Assembly (NCBI GenBank): GCA_021323705.1
Contig: JAJPKL010000008.1
Coordinates: forward strand, 1-64,000
Direction of reading: 5' to 3'
DNA from: Nitrososphaerota archaeon
Lineage (GTDB): Archaea; Thermoproteota; Nitrososphaeria; Nitrososphaerales; Nitrosopumilaceae
Length of the DNA stretch: 64,000 nucleotides
Both the position numbers and the translations under genes were made by a program. Below are positions 19,867 to 29,027 of the stretch, piece by piece; position 1 is the stretch's first letter; each line of letters starts with the position of its first letter. The notes beneath the pieces are model-generated. The model was not told the origin of the DNA, searched no databases, and saw only the letters and a list, made by a program, of their open reading frames with translations.

Positions 19867-20376
19867 ATGGCAAGCTCAAGTATCCTGTATCGTGAAGCGA
19901 ATTTTTTTTCAAATTCTATAATATGGATTGTTGTTATTTGCATTACCTTTTGTAGCGTCTATTTTGCACTGCCACAGCTTTTTGCCATTGAAAGCGACAA
20001 ATCTCCTTCAACCGTAATAGTAATTGCATCATCCATCTTTTTGGCAATAGGATTTGCACTGCCAATCATATTGTTTGCAATAAAGCTTAGAATTCAGGTG
20101 CGCGACGATGGTCTGTACGTTAAGGTCACTCCATTCCAAATCTCATTTAAGAAAATTTCCCTTGAAGGTCTACAAAACTGTGAGCCATATATGCCGCAGG
20201 AAAAGGAAGAAAACAAACTGGGATTGTGGTATGCAATTTCAAAGAAATCTTATTCACTTGGGGGAAAACGTGGAATTCGTCTAGAGTTTAAAGATGGGCG
20301 CAGTGTGTTATTAGAGTCAAAGCGCCCAGAAAAAATTATTCAGGCCATAAAGACTGCCTGTAACACAGGTAGATAA
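19867..20376 (+). CDS. Two-TM membrane protein with PH-like domain
   Basis: Two TM then IQVRDDGLYVKVTPFQISFKKISLEGLQ...GIRLEFKDGRSVLLESKRPEKIIQAI. Confidence 0.6.
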   Translation: MASSSILYREANFFSNSIIWIVVICITFCSVYFALPQLFAIESDKSPSTVIVIASSIFLAIGFALPIILFAIKLRIQVRDDGLYVKVTPFQISFKKISLEGLQNCEPYMPQEKEENKLGLWYAISKKSYSLGGKRGIRLEFKDGRSVLLESKRPEKIIQAIKTACNTGR

Positions 20377-20446
20377 GGAGAAAATAATATCTGATTGTCC
20401 AAATCCAAGCCTCAAACTTTATTAAATTTGGGTTTATTCATATCGT

Positions 20447-20677
20447 GTGAACGAAGCATACGTATTACTAAACGTAGATTATAAAAAACAAAAAAATATC
20501 ATCGAGCAAGCAAAAAAACTCCCTACTGTTAAATCGGTTAAAACCACATATGGAATATATGATATTCTAATAATACTTGAATCAAATAACATGCAAGAAA
20601 TAAAACAAACTATAGATGTTGACTTGCATGAAATCGACGGCATAAACAACCTCACATCACTCATCTCCATTATCTGA
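20447..20677 (+). CDS. Stand-alone Lrp/AsnC ligand-binding (RAM) domain protein
   Basis: AYVLLNVDYKKQKNIIEQAKKLPTVKSVKTTYGIYDILIILESNNMQEIKQTI; no HTH. Confidence 0.8.
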   Translation: MNEAYVLLNVDYKKQKNIIEQAKKLPTVKSVKTTYGIYDILIILESNNMQEIKQTIDVDLHEIDGINNLTSLISII

Positions 20678-20678
20678 G

Positions 20679-21653
20679 TTGGTTCAAGAATACGAAGTAA
20701 TTGTAGTGGGGGGAGGACCTGCCGGACTGAGTGCAGGAATTTTTATCGCAAGACAAAAAACATCATGCCTCTTGATATCGAAAGACTTGGGAGGGCAGAT
20801 GAATTTGATCCCAAAACTCGAGAATTATCCAGGTATGATGATGTCAAGCGGTCCGCTACTTGCAAAGACGCTTGAGAGCCAATTTCTAGCATTCAATGGA
20901 GAGATGATCTATGATACAGTAACAATGATAGAAGAAGCCGAAGAAGGCATGAAGGTCAAAACAAACCGTTCTGAATATATTACAAAAGCCATAGTTCTTG
21001 CACCAGGCAAAGTACCAAATAGCTTAGGCGTGGAAAATGAATCCACGCTGTCAAACAAGGGAGTTCACTACTGTACAAAATGCGATGCTCCTTTTTATCA
21101 GGGAAGAGTAACTGCAACTGTTGGCGTTGGTGGCTATCTGTTAGAATCTGGAATATTGCTTTCTAGAATGGCATCAAAAGTGTATCTAATTTACAAGGGC
21201 GGTACGCTAGGAGGCGACAAAGAGATGATTGCCTCCATTGAAAAGAAGGAAAATGTGCAACTAGTGCCACAATCCTCAGTCAAATCTATTTCGGGCACAA
21301 ACAATCTACAGTCAGTCACAGTTGTAGATAATTCTGGAAAAGAAACAACACTGCAAGTAGACGGCTTATTCATTGAGATGGGCTCAAAGATAAACTTGGA
21401 TTTCGTAAAACATCTAGTCAAGATTAACTCAAAAGGTGAGATTGAGATATCCGAAGGTGGCAAGACTTCGCACCCTGCAATATTTGCAGCAGGCGATGCA
21501 ACCAGCATACCGTACAAACAGATTGTAGCCGCATGTGCAGGCGGCGCAAACGCAGGACTTTCTGCATTCAACTATATAGAGCGCCTAAAGGGAAGGCCTG
21601 GAATTCGTGCAGACTGGAAAAAGACAATTGGGGATACAGTCTTTCATTACTAG
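20679..21653 (+). CDS. Thioredoxin reductase-like FAD/NAD(P) oxidoreductase
   Basis: FAD motif VVGGGPAGLSAGIF; redox CTKC; GDATSIPYKQIVAACAGGANAGLSA; TTG start 2 nt after the upstream gene. Confidence 0.85.
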   Translation: MVQEYEVIVVGGGPAGLSAGIFIARQKTSCLLISKDLGGQMNLIPKLENYPGMMMSSGPLLAKTLESQFLAFNGEMIYDTVTMIEEAEEGMKVKTNRSEYITKAIVLAPGKVPNSLGVENESTLSNKGVHYCTKCDAPFYQGRVTATVGVGGYLLESGILLSRMASKVYLIYKGGTLGGDKEMIASIEKKENVQLVPQSSVKSISGTNNLQSVTVVDNSGKETTLQVDGLFIEMGSKINLDFVKHLVKINSKGEIEISEGGKTSHPAIFAAGDATSIPYKQIVAACAGGANAGLSAFNYIERLKGRPGIRADWKKTIGDTVFHY

Positions 21654-21820
21654 ATTTTTGTATCTTGCCTCATGAAACCAAAATTTGATTTGATTTTTTT
21701 GTAGGCAGTAATACAATATGGCGCATTGTAAGATTGAATCAAATCTAGTTGAATTTCGATTTTGGTTAGTTTTACCGAAGATATTATCTATCAGTTAGTG
21801 GTAAAAAGTTTGGATGGGAT

Positions 21821-22186
21821 ATGACAAATCAAAACCTTGAGGACTATGATTCTACATGTAAAAAGATAATGGATCTTGATTCTAAGATAAGGTTTGTAGG
21901 TGTAATCAATGAAAGGGGAAAGCTTCTTGCAGGTGGTCTACGCAACGGTCTCAAGTCACTTGAAGATCCAAAAGACGATGAGATGCTCTTTACCGAGGTC
22001 GCACTGCGAGCAAGGATGCGAAAAGAGTTTAACTCACAGCTAGGTAAGGTCAAGTTTGCAATGTCTGTCAGGGAAAAGGTCATTATCATGAGTTTTCCAA
22101 CTGACGGCAGTGATATATTGTATGTATCTGCAAATACAGATATAGATTATGGCAAAATATCAAAAATGATTTTACAGATGTTCTAA
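21821..22186 (+). CDS. Small archaeal protein, FVGVINxxG family (possibly Roadblock-like fold)
   Basis: Homologous pattern to 22190-22564 and 49814-50218. Confidence 0.6.
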   Translation: MTNQNLEDYDSTCKKIMDLDSKIRFVGVINERGKLLAGGLRNGLKSLEDPKDDEMLFTEVALRARMRKEFNSQLGKVKFAMSVREKVIIMSFPTDGSDILYVSANTDIDYGKISKMILQMF

Positions 22187-22189
22187 CGT

Positions 22190-22564
22190 TTACTGGTAGT
22201 GCTTTACTATTGGAAGGCAGTTGTCTATTATTCTGAGCACTTCGGAGCGGATCACATTTTTGTCAATTGAGACCCAGACTGTATTCTTACCCAGGGCAAA
22301 TGATATGGTCTGAACCTTGTCGCGTTCTTCCCAGAGGAATTTTACGTTGCCAAGCTGTCTGTTAAACTGTGCTGTCATGCCTCTCTGTTTTGCAAGGTGT
22401 GAAAACTGGTTTTTTGTTTTCTTTGTGTTAAGAAGAGGCTTCAAGTCTGCCCTTCGCACGTATGCTGCCAAGGTGCCATTACTGTTTATGACTCCGGCAA
22501 ATCTGACATAGTGACTTATGCTGCTTATTCTTTCTGCTATTTCTTGGGCCTCGATTCTGTTCAA
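22190..22564 (-). CDS. Small archaeal protein, FVGVINxxG family paralog
   Basis: HYVRFAGVINSNGTLAAYVR...MTAQFNRQLGNVKFLWEERDKVQTISFAL. Confidence 0.6.
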   Translation of the reverse strand: MNRIEAQEIAERISSISHYVRFAGVINSNGTLAAYVRRADLKPLLNTKKTKNQFSHLAKQRGMTAQFNRQLGNVKFLWEERDKVQTISFALGKNTVWVSIDKNVIRSEVLRIIDNCLPIVKHYQ

Positions 22565-22701
22565 TACAAAATCTCTGGATTTTCGCTATTTAACTATTCA
22601 GAGGCATTTTTGTATCACGCCTATTCCTTAAAGATTTCTGAGCCAATAGAGAAAAAAGTTAGATTTCGCTAATTAACAATGGTTACAAAAAGTATTCGTA
22701 G

Positions 22702-23451
22702 TTGAAAAGAACCCATATGGCATCAATAGCCGCAGTGCTTGTAATCTTCATGATAGGATTATCCAATGTCCAAGTCTCCAATTCGGTACTCACATACAGT
22801 ATGCTTGTTTCAGTAAAGCCACAGAAAGATCCTATAATGCAGGGAGAATTTCCAGTAATAGTAGGTAATGTCACAGACCAAGCGTACAAACCTGTTGCAA
22901 ATGCCAACGTGTTTATCATATTTGGGTCTGAGGCAGTCACCACAACCACCGATGACCACGGCAAATTCAAGTATCAGTCTGCCATACCTGCAATCCCTGG
23001 AACCTATGAAATAGACGTCACTGTCACAAAGCCTGGATACATAAAGCAACTTGCAAACTCGATATTCACTGTAAACCCGTATCCTACAACAAAGACAACT
23101 CCTGCAAATACCACTACTGAGATAACAAACACAGTAACCGGCTTGCCGGTTGTTGCAGGAAATTATACTGTTTATCTTGGCAAGGTTTCCCAGTGGAATC
23201 TTGAAACCACTTGCTTTGTAGATTTTAGCGACAAGTACATGAGATTTTTGAAGACGTGCGATCTGTATAATCTAGACCCTGAGGACTTTAAGATAGACCA
23301 GAAAGTAATACCGATGGTTACAGTAATAGAGTATAACGGAACCTACAGGCTATTCCCAGACCATGTCTACAACGAGGCATACTATCTGGGAAACGGCACT
23401 GCAAGTGACTTTGCAGACGAAACATGGAAAAGCTATGTTGCGCCCAACTAG
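22702..23451 (+). CDS. Secreted protein with carboxypeptidase-regulatory-like (Ig-like) domain
   Basis: Signal peptide; VTDQAYKPVANANVFIIFGSEAVTTTTDDHGKFKYQSAIPAIPGTYEIDVTVTKPGY. Confidence 0.7.
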   Translation: MKRTHMASIAAVLVIFMIGLSNVQVSNSVLTYSMLVSVKPQKDPIMQGEFPVIVGNVTDQAYKPVANANVFIIFGSEAVTTTTDDHGKFKYQSAIPAIPGTYEIDVTVTKPGYIKQLANSIFTVNPYPTTKTTPANTTTEITNTVTGLPVVAGNYTVYLGKVSQWNLETTCFVDFSDKYMRFLKTCDLYNLDPEDFKIDQKVIPMVTVIEYNGTYRLFPDHVYNEAYYLGNGTASDFADETWKSYVAPN

Positions 23452-23486
23452 TTTCAAATAATATTTTTCTAAAAACTCACTTCGTA

Positions 23487-24086
23487 TCAAAAATCTTTGT
23501 CTCTCATCTTTTCGGCATCCTTTTTCCATTCGTATGCAAAAAGATTTTCTGGCTCGTCTTCAAGCGCTTTATCAAAATAGGCAATTGCTTCATCGTACCT
23601 ACCAAGATGCGCAAGCGACAAACCTTTGTTTATGGTTACATTGATGTCGTCTGGCTGCTGCTGTAGCACTACATCAAAACACATTATTGCCTCCCTGTAT
23701 CTTCCCAAGCTATCAAGGGTGTATCCTTTCAGGGATAGTACTCCAGAATCGTTTGGTACTAGTTGCAGTGCTTCGTCAAAACACAACAGTGCCTCTTCTT
23801 TCCTGTTCATGGCGGGGTTTGAAAGACAAAGCCCTTTGTTTACAAGAGCTGCAAAATTTTCTGGTTCTGCATCCAAAACCTTGTCGTAAAAACTTACTGC
23901 GTCGACAAACCTTAGGCTCATTTGAAGGGATATTGCCTTGTCGTATAGCAATTCCATATTTTTGGGCTCTATCTCTATTGCTTGGTCAAAATAGGAGATT
24001 GCCTCATCCTGTCTTCCTTGCTGCTGTAGCGCAAGGCCTCTTTTATGAAGTGATTTTGTATCTTTTACGTTTCTTGGCTTGTTCAT
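23487..24086 (-). CDS. TPR-repeat protein
   Basis: Repeated GLALQQQGRQDEAISYFDQAIEIEP / GYTLDSLGRYREAIMCFDVVLQ units. Confidence 0.88.
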   Translation of the reverse strand: MNKPRNVKDTKSLHKRGLALQQQGRQDEAISYFDQAIEIEPKNMELLYDKAISLQMSLRFVDAVSFYDKVLDAEPENFAALVNKGLCLSNPAMNRKEEALLCFDEALQLVPNDSGVLSLKGYTLDSLGRYREAIMCFDVVLQQQPDDINVTINKGLSLAHLGRYDEAIAYFDKALEDEPENLFAYEWKKDAEKMRDKDF

Positions 24087-24174
24087 TGGGAATCTTATGC
24101 TATGATGATGAATAAAGAGGAGGTATGTAGTGTTTGTGGGAACGTCCTGTCATGATTTAATATGATTTTAGCAA

Positions 24175-24708
24175 ATGTCAAATAGTCATTTCTACAACTT
24201 GTCACATATGAAAGAAGAATCTGTACAGTTGAGCAATGTTGAGGTAAACAAGTTAGTCGCTAGCATTAAACAACATCTTGCAGAGCTTGAATTGCAGATA
24301 ATTCATGAAGATTCGCATGAAGGATACTGGAGTATAAAAGCCCACAAGGGAGGAACACTCTCTGCCGTTACAGGAAGTATAAGAGATGTTGAGATACTGA
24401 TAACTGGCTCAAACAACCGTTACGACCTCACTCTTAGGACTGGGGCGTGGGGAAGAGATATTGCGATTCCTGCGTTGCTTGCAAGTGCAGTATCGTTTGG
24501 AGCAGGCGCGGTAGTGGCAGGAGCCGAGGTCTACCGGGCTCACAAGTTTGAGAAAAATTTCTGGGACTGGCTAAACCAGCAAATAAAATCTCTCAACGCT
24601 ACAATAAGTGCTCCTGCACCGTCTACAAAGGAAAAAGTTTGTAGCAAATGCAACTTGCCAGTTCAGGCTGATGCCAAATTCTGCATGCACTGCGGCTCAC
24701 CGCAATGA
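24175..24708 (+). CDS. Protein with C-terminal zinc ribbon
   Basis: KVCSKCNLPVQADAKFCMHCGSPQ. Confidence 0.65.
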   Translation: MSNSHFYNLSHMKEESVQLSNVEVNKLVASIKQHLAELELQIIHEDSHEGYWSIKAHKGGTLSAVTGSIRDVEILITGSNNRYDLTLRTGAWGRDIAIPALLASAVSFGAGAVVAGAEVYRAHKFEKNFWDWLNQQIKSLNATISAPAPSTKEKVCSKCNLPVQADAKFCMHCGSPQ

Positions 24709-24733
24709 AAACACCTGCAATCTATATTTGATG

Positions 24734-25273
24734 TCAAATATGGGATCTAAAATTTAACCTATTTCTAGCAAGAAGCATTGCAAAAAGTGCCGACGCCACA
24801 AAGACCAACTCTACGGCGGGGCCAAACTCGGGAACTGTAACGTTACCATTTGACGGATTTATCTCATTGCCAACAATAATCGTGCCTTCCATCCACGGAT
24901 GGATGGAACAAAAATAGTTGTAAGTGCCTGGACTCATGAAGAGAAACGAGTACGTTCCTCCAGGAGCTATCTGGTCACTGTCAAATACCGAACCGGTCTC
25001 ATTTTCTGACGGTTTGCCGCTAGTAACGGTATGAGCTACAGTATCCATGTTTGTCCACGCTACTAGTGTGCTTGGCTGAATGGTTATAGTATCCGGAACA
25101 TAGCAATTCTTTGCAGAAACACAACTCTGGCCTGCCTCACTGCCGCCAACTATGTTTATTGAAACTCCAGATCCTTCTGCAAAAACAGGTACGGCAAACA
25201 CGGATCCAACAAGTATGGCAAAAATGACTGGAACTATTCTCATCTTTTTATCTGTACTTGAACCCAAAATCAA
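24734..25273 (-). CDS. Secreted cupredoxin with PEFG-CTERM-type C-terminus
   Basis: VAWTNMDTVAHTVTSG...YNYFCSIHPWMEGTIIV; VPEFGPAVELVFVASALFAMLLARNRLNF. Confidence 0.88.
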   Translation of the reverse strand: MILGSSTDKKMRIVPVIFAILVGSVFAVPVFAEGSGVSINIVGGSEAGQSCVSAKNCYVPDTITIQPSTLVAWTNMDTVAHTVTSGKPSENETGSVFDSDQIAPGGTYSFLFMSPGTYNYFCSIHPWMEGTIIVGNEINPSNGNVTVPEFGPAVELVFVASALFAMLLARNRLNFRSHI

Positions 25274-25378
25274 ATGTATCGGTGAATGCCAAAATCTGTT
25301 TCAAAAATATCATAAATGATGACACAAAGCAAGAACTGAACCTAACATATTAAAATAGGAGAAAAGGTGAGGTGACGC

Positions 25379-25735
25379 GTGAAAGGTTCAAGCGCACTAG
25401 ATAACTATGACCGTAAAAAGGCCGAGAAAGCTCTTACAATGCTTTATGCTGACAAAAGTCACGAGTTTCGCGAACTTGCAGATGCCACAGGATATCCAGT
25501 GGGTGGCAAAGATTGGGAGAAGATAATCTTGAACTTTTGCTTGGACTTTGACGACTGTTTCAAGGCATGGTCTGATGAATCTACGCCGTCTGATCACAAC
25601 AAGGTGCACAAATGCATGACAATGATGAGACAGCTGGCGCGCGGAAAACCAAACATGACCGAAGTTACAAAACTGCAGACCATAGCCTATAGGATTGCCG
25701 AAGACTTCAAGTCGATTTATAAAAGAATAGAATAA
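25379..25735 (+). CDS. Hypothetical helical protein
   Basis: ORF with codon usage and spacing consistent with a gene. Confidence 0.55.
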   Translation: MKGSSALDNYDRKKAEKALTMLYADKSHEFRELADATGYPVGGKDWEKIILNFCLDFDDCFKAWSDESTPSDHNKVHKCMTMMRQLARGKPNMTEVTKLQTIAYRIAEDFKSIYKRIE

Positions 25736-25844
25736 TCCATTTCTGCTGTTTATTGTAAAATCTTGTTTTGATCACACAAGCTGAGCAGGTGCTATGAAAA
25801 CTCTCACACCTTATCATATTATCAAGCTGTGAAGATAACTTGCG

Positions 25845-25991
25845 ATGCCAAGCCCAGATGTATCAGTAGAGGAAATGTGGAAGACACTGGAACATTGTGG
25901 AATAAATCGCAAATCTCTTGAGAAACTTCATCCTTCACCTGAAACTATCTCGCACATCTATTCATCAGTAAAGAACCAAAAGACATCATAA
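25845..25991 (+). CDS. Small hypothetical protein (48 aa)
   Basis: MPSPDVSVEEMWKTLEHCGINRKSLEKLHPSPETISHIYSSVKNQKTS. Confidence 0.45.
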   Translation: MPSPDVSVEEMWKTLEHCGINRKSLEKLHPSPETISHIYSSVKNQKTS

Positions 25992-26036
25992 CTCTACTAG
26001 ATGTGGTATATAGGAAATCTTCTGCAAATAGCCCGT

Positions 26037-26957
26037 CTACTTTATGATGTTTCTAAAACGTGGATTGGCCCTTATCCTGTCTAGATCCTTGTCCTGCACT
26101 GCTGCCTCTTTCCATGAGGGGTCAAGACGAGTTGCCTTTTCAAGAGATGTGACTGCGCCATACTCGTCGCCCTTGAGTGAGCAAAGACAGGCCTTGTTGT
26201 ACAATGCCTCTGCATTGTTATTGTCCAGACGTATTACCTTGTTGTACCACTCAAGTGCCTCTGCATTTTTCCCAAGTCTGTACAATGAATGAGCCTTGAA
26301 TGTTAGTGCGTTGATATAATTTGCATCAATCTTCAACGCTGCATCAAAACACTCAAGAGCTTGTTGATACTTTTCACTTTTGTATAGTGTAATCCCTTTG
26401 TTTGATAGAACATGTACATTTTCTGGCACTTTGTTTAATGCCTCGTTAAAATATTGTAACGCGTTGTCATACTGTCCGTCTGAATCAAGTATGACTCCCT
26501 TGTTGTTGAGTGCTGCCATCTTGTTGGGGTTCCTCTTGAGTATATTGTCGTACATGTCAACAGCTTTTTGAGAGTTGCCTGTTATGTGATAAAAATTGGC
26601 TACCTTTAACAGATGTTCTTCTTCCTCTACTACCTGCTTGCCTGATTTTTGTAGCAAGTCCTTCAGTTTTTCATTTTCATCCAAAATAGTTTCTATGTCT
26701 TGTTTTGGTTCCTCTTCAAGAACTATGCTTTGCTCAGACCTGAGGACAAGTGGCAAGCCTAACGAGGTCAAGGTTTTTACGATGTACCTGCTGTTTTCCT
26801 CAAACCTTACACTCTCATCTTTGGGTGGCAGTACAGTTTCTACTGATTGGGGCTCTTCCACAAGTCTTTGTTCTTCCTGCGGGACATCCTCTTGCTTTGT
26901 CTCCACTACACTCTCTTTTTCCGGAGGTTTGACTTTGTTTAGCGAAGGAAATCTCAA
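26037..26957 (-). CDS. TPR-repeat protein
   Basis: Multiple TPRs (ALNNKGVILDSDGQYDNALQYFNEALNKVPE...). Confidence 0.88.
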   Translation of the reverse strand: MRFPSLNKVKPPEKESVVETKQEDVPQEEQRLVEEPQSVETVLPPKDESVRFEENSRYIVKTLTSLGLPLVLRSEQSIVLEEEPKQDIETILDENEKLKDLLQKSGKQVVEEEEHLLKVANFYHITGNSQKAVDMYDNILKRNPNKMAALNNKGVILDSDGQYDNALQYFNEALNKVPENVHVLSNKGITLYKSEKYQQALECFDAALKIDANYINALTFKAHSLYRLGKNAEALEWYNKVIRLDNNNAEALYNKACLCSLKGDEYGAVTSLEKATRLDPSWKEAAVQDKDLDRIRANPRFRNIIK

Positions 26958-27090
26958 CTATTTGCTTTGGCGCAAGCCCGATTAATAATGCAATCTCTTG
27001 AGTTCATTCTTCTTTCTTTAATAAAAGTGGACGCTCATGGTGTTTATGACATGTAGCGCTTGGAGCATTCATTTGATTGGCAAGAGATTT

Positions 27091-27324
27091 TTATTCTAAT
27101 TCCTTGCCTGTCATTCGCATATATAATTCCCTTATGCCTGTAATTTTTATCTCAGCCTCTCTCAAAGATAGATTATAGAAATCAAATGGAAATGTAGGGT
27201 TATTCTTGTACATGTTCATCATTTCAGTCACCCTGTCTTGAAGTTCTTTTATGGACTGGACACAATTCTCACGTAAAAACGATTGGAATTCTTCTGGCAT
27301 TGTGGTCTCTCCATCCCCATCCAT
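27091..27324 (-). CDS. Small hypothetical protein
   Basis: ORF only. Confidence 0.45.
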   Translation of the reverse strand: MDGDGETTMPEEFQSFLRENCVQSIKELQDRVTEMMNMYKNNPTFPFDFYNLSLREAEIKITGIRELYMRMTGKELE

Positions 27325-27392
27325 GATGGTTTAGGACACATGTTTTACTTAACCATTATCTGAAAGGATAATTCGGTATGTTTGATGACTAG

Positions 27393-27516
27393 ATATTCTA
27401 TAATTGTCTACAATCACATATGGGATTAGATGGAAAAACGTCTAGTGAATGGCAGGAATCAAAGTAGACGGTGAAAACAAGTGGATTACCTTGATACAAA
27501 ATGCGAGTAAGAAAAC
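27393..27516 (+). pseudogene. Decayed transposase C-terminal fragment (same family as 36824-37060)
   Basis: Nucleotide similarity to 36932-37051 (catatgggattaga..ggaaaaac..gcaggaatcaa..aagtggatta..ttgatacaaaatgc); frame disrupted. Confidence 0.6.
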
Positions 27517-27560
27517 TTGAAACATCGTTTTAATACCTGAAACAAATCATCAAATCATCC

Positions 27561-28223
27561 ATGAAATGTATTGATTGCCAATGCATACCTGAAATATGCA
27601 GTAAAGTAAGTTTCGAAGATTGTAGGTTATGTATCAAGGATGATTGTTGTTGTATCGAGATTCATCTCAAAGAGGGAAACAAATCAGTAATTGCAAAATT
27701 CTTCTTGAACACAAAAAACATGTATGCGTCTGCACTAGGTATTGAGATCCTTTGCATTCTATCTGCGGAAATAGGACAAAATAGCAGTTTCTTTTTGTTT
27801 GGTTTCAAAACTCCCTTCGGAATCGCTATGTCCTATATCATGGGTTATGGTCTTGCAGGCTTTACTACATTTGCAACAATACTAGGCAGATACAATTTGG
27901 AAAGAGTAGCAGATGGTTGTTGTTCTGTATTAGAACATGACAGTAATGGATTTTTTTCTAATCTCAAAACTACTTTCAAAAACTTTGCAATAGGCATGGA
28001 TAAGATACCTAAAATATACAAAATGCCAGAATTTAGGATGATAGTTAAAACAAGCCTTTACGTTTTAGTAGCAAGTGAAAGTATCTGTATCCTAACTGCG
28101 GAAACGGTCAATTTTGCATTCTTTAGACACGCACTTTGGTTATCTATTCCATTGTCCTTATTTGCAGGGGCTTTGGCAATAACTATGTTAGAAGCTTACA
28201 AGAAAACCAAAGTTTCAAACTAA
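27561..28223 (+). CDS. Membrane protein with Cys-rich N-terminus
   Basis: MKCIDCQCIPEICSKVSFEDCRLCIKDDCCCIEI then four hydrophobic segments. Confidence 0.6.
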   Translation: MKCIDCQCIPEICSKVSFEDCRLCIKDDCCCIEIHLKEGNKSVIAKFFLNTKNMYASALGIEILCILSAEIGQNSSFFLFGFKTPFGIAMSYIMGYGLAGFTTFATILGRYNLERVADGCCSVLEHDSNGFFSNLKTTFKNFAIGMDKIPKIYKMPEFRMIVKTSLYVLVASESICILTAETVNFAFFRHALWLSIPLSLFAGALAITMLEAYKKTKVSN

Positions 28224-28322
28224 GGCCTCGACTCTTGATACGAAGAAAAATCTAGTCAGGTCTCATAAATTATCCAAAACCCTAAAAGATCATGTTTTTC
28301 AATAATCGAGTCGTAATGCTGT

Positions 28323-29012
28323 ATGATGCACCAATCAATAAAAAAGAACGAGTTTTTGACCTTTGTAGAAAGGGAAGCAAAGATACACATTGACAACTAC
28401 ATCGAAAGTGCAATCCACTTGGCAGAAGAGGTCCACTCCGGTGTCAAAAGGGAGGATGGCACTTCGCCGTTTCTTGAAACGCACATCTTTCCTGTTGCAA
28501 TGGACGTAATCCGACACTACAAGTGGGCAAACAAACCCATGACCACAATTCAGATCGTATCTGCAATACTACATGATGTCATGGAAGACAATGAACGAAT
28601 ATTGGATCTGCATGCTGCAAAGTCATACGGATTTGATGCATACTTTAGCCACCGATTTGGAGAATACGTATACAAGGTAGCCACAACGCTGAAAACAAAG
28701 CCGCTTGAGATTTATCCGGGGCATGATGAAAAAGAGCAGGAACTGGAAAGGTTTCGGGAATACTGTAACACTTTAACAAAATCAGATTATGATATCAAGA
28801 CAATCAAGCTTGCAGACAGACTAAATAACATGAGATTTATCTCAAAGGTTACAGGACATGAAAAAATAAACAGGTACATAAGAGAGGCTGAGGACTTTTA
28901 CATTGCATATACGATAATAGAGCCCAGAATGGACGACTTTTACCAAGAAATTCGAAAAGCCTATGAAGACTTGAGGCTTCTCTCAAAGGAAAAAACGACC
29001 ATTGCAGCCTAG
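28323..29012 (+). CDS. HD-domain phosphohydrolase, RelA/SpoT-HD (Mesh1-like)
   Basis: SAILHDVMEDN, KLADRLNNMRFI motifs. Confidence 0.8.
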   Translation: MMHQSIKKNEFLTFVEREAKIHIDNYIESAIHLAEEVHSGVKREDGTSPFLETHIFPVAMDVIRHYKWANKPMTTIQIVSAILHDVMEDNERILDLHAAKSYGFDAYFSHRFGEYVYKVATTLKTKPLEIYPGHDEKEQELERFREYCNTLTKSDYDIKTIKLADRLNNMRFISKVTGHEKINRYIREAEDFYIAYTIIEPRMDDFYQEIRKAYEDLRLLSKEKTTIAA

Positions 29013-29027
29013 AAAAATAACTGCTTT

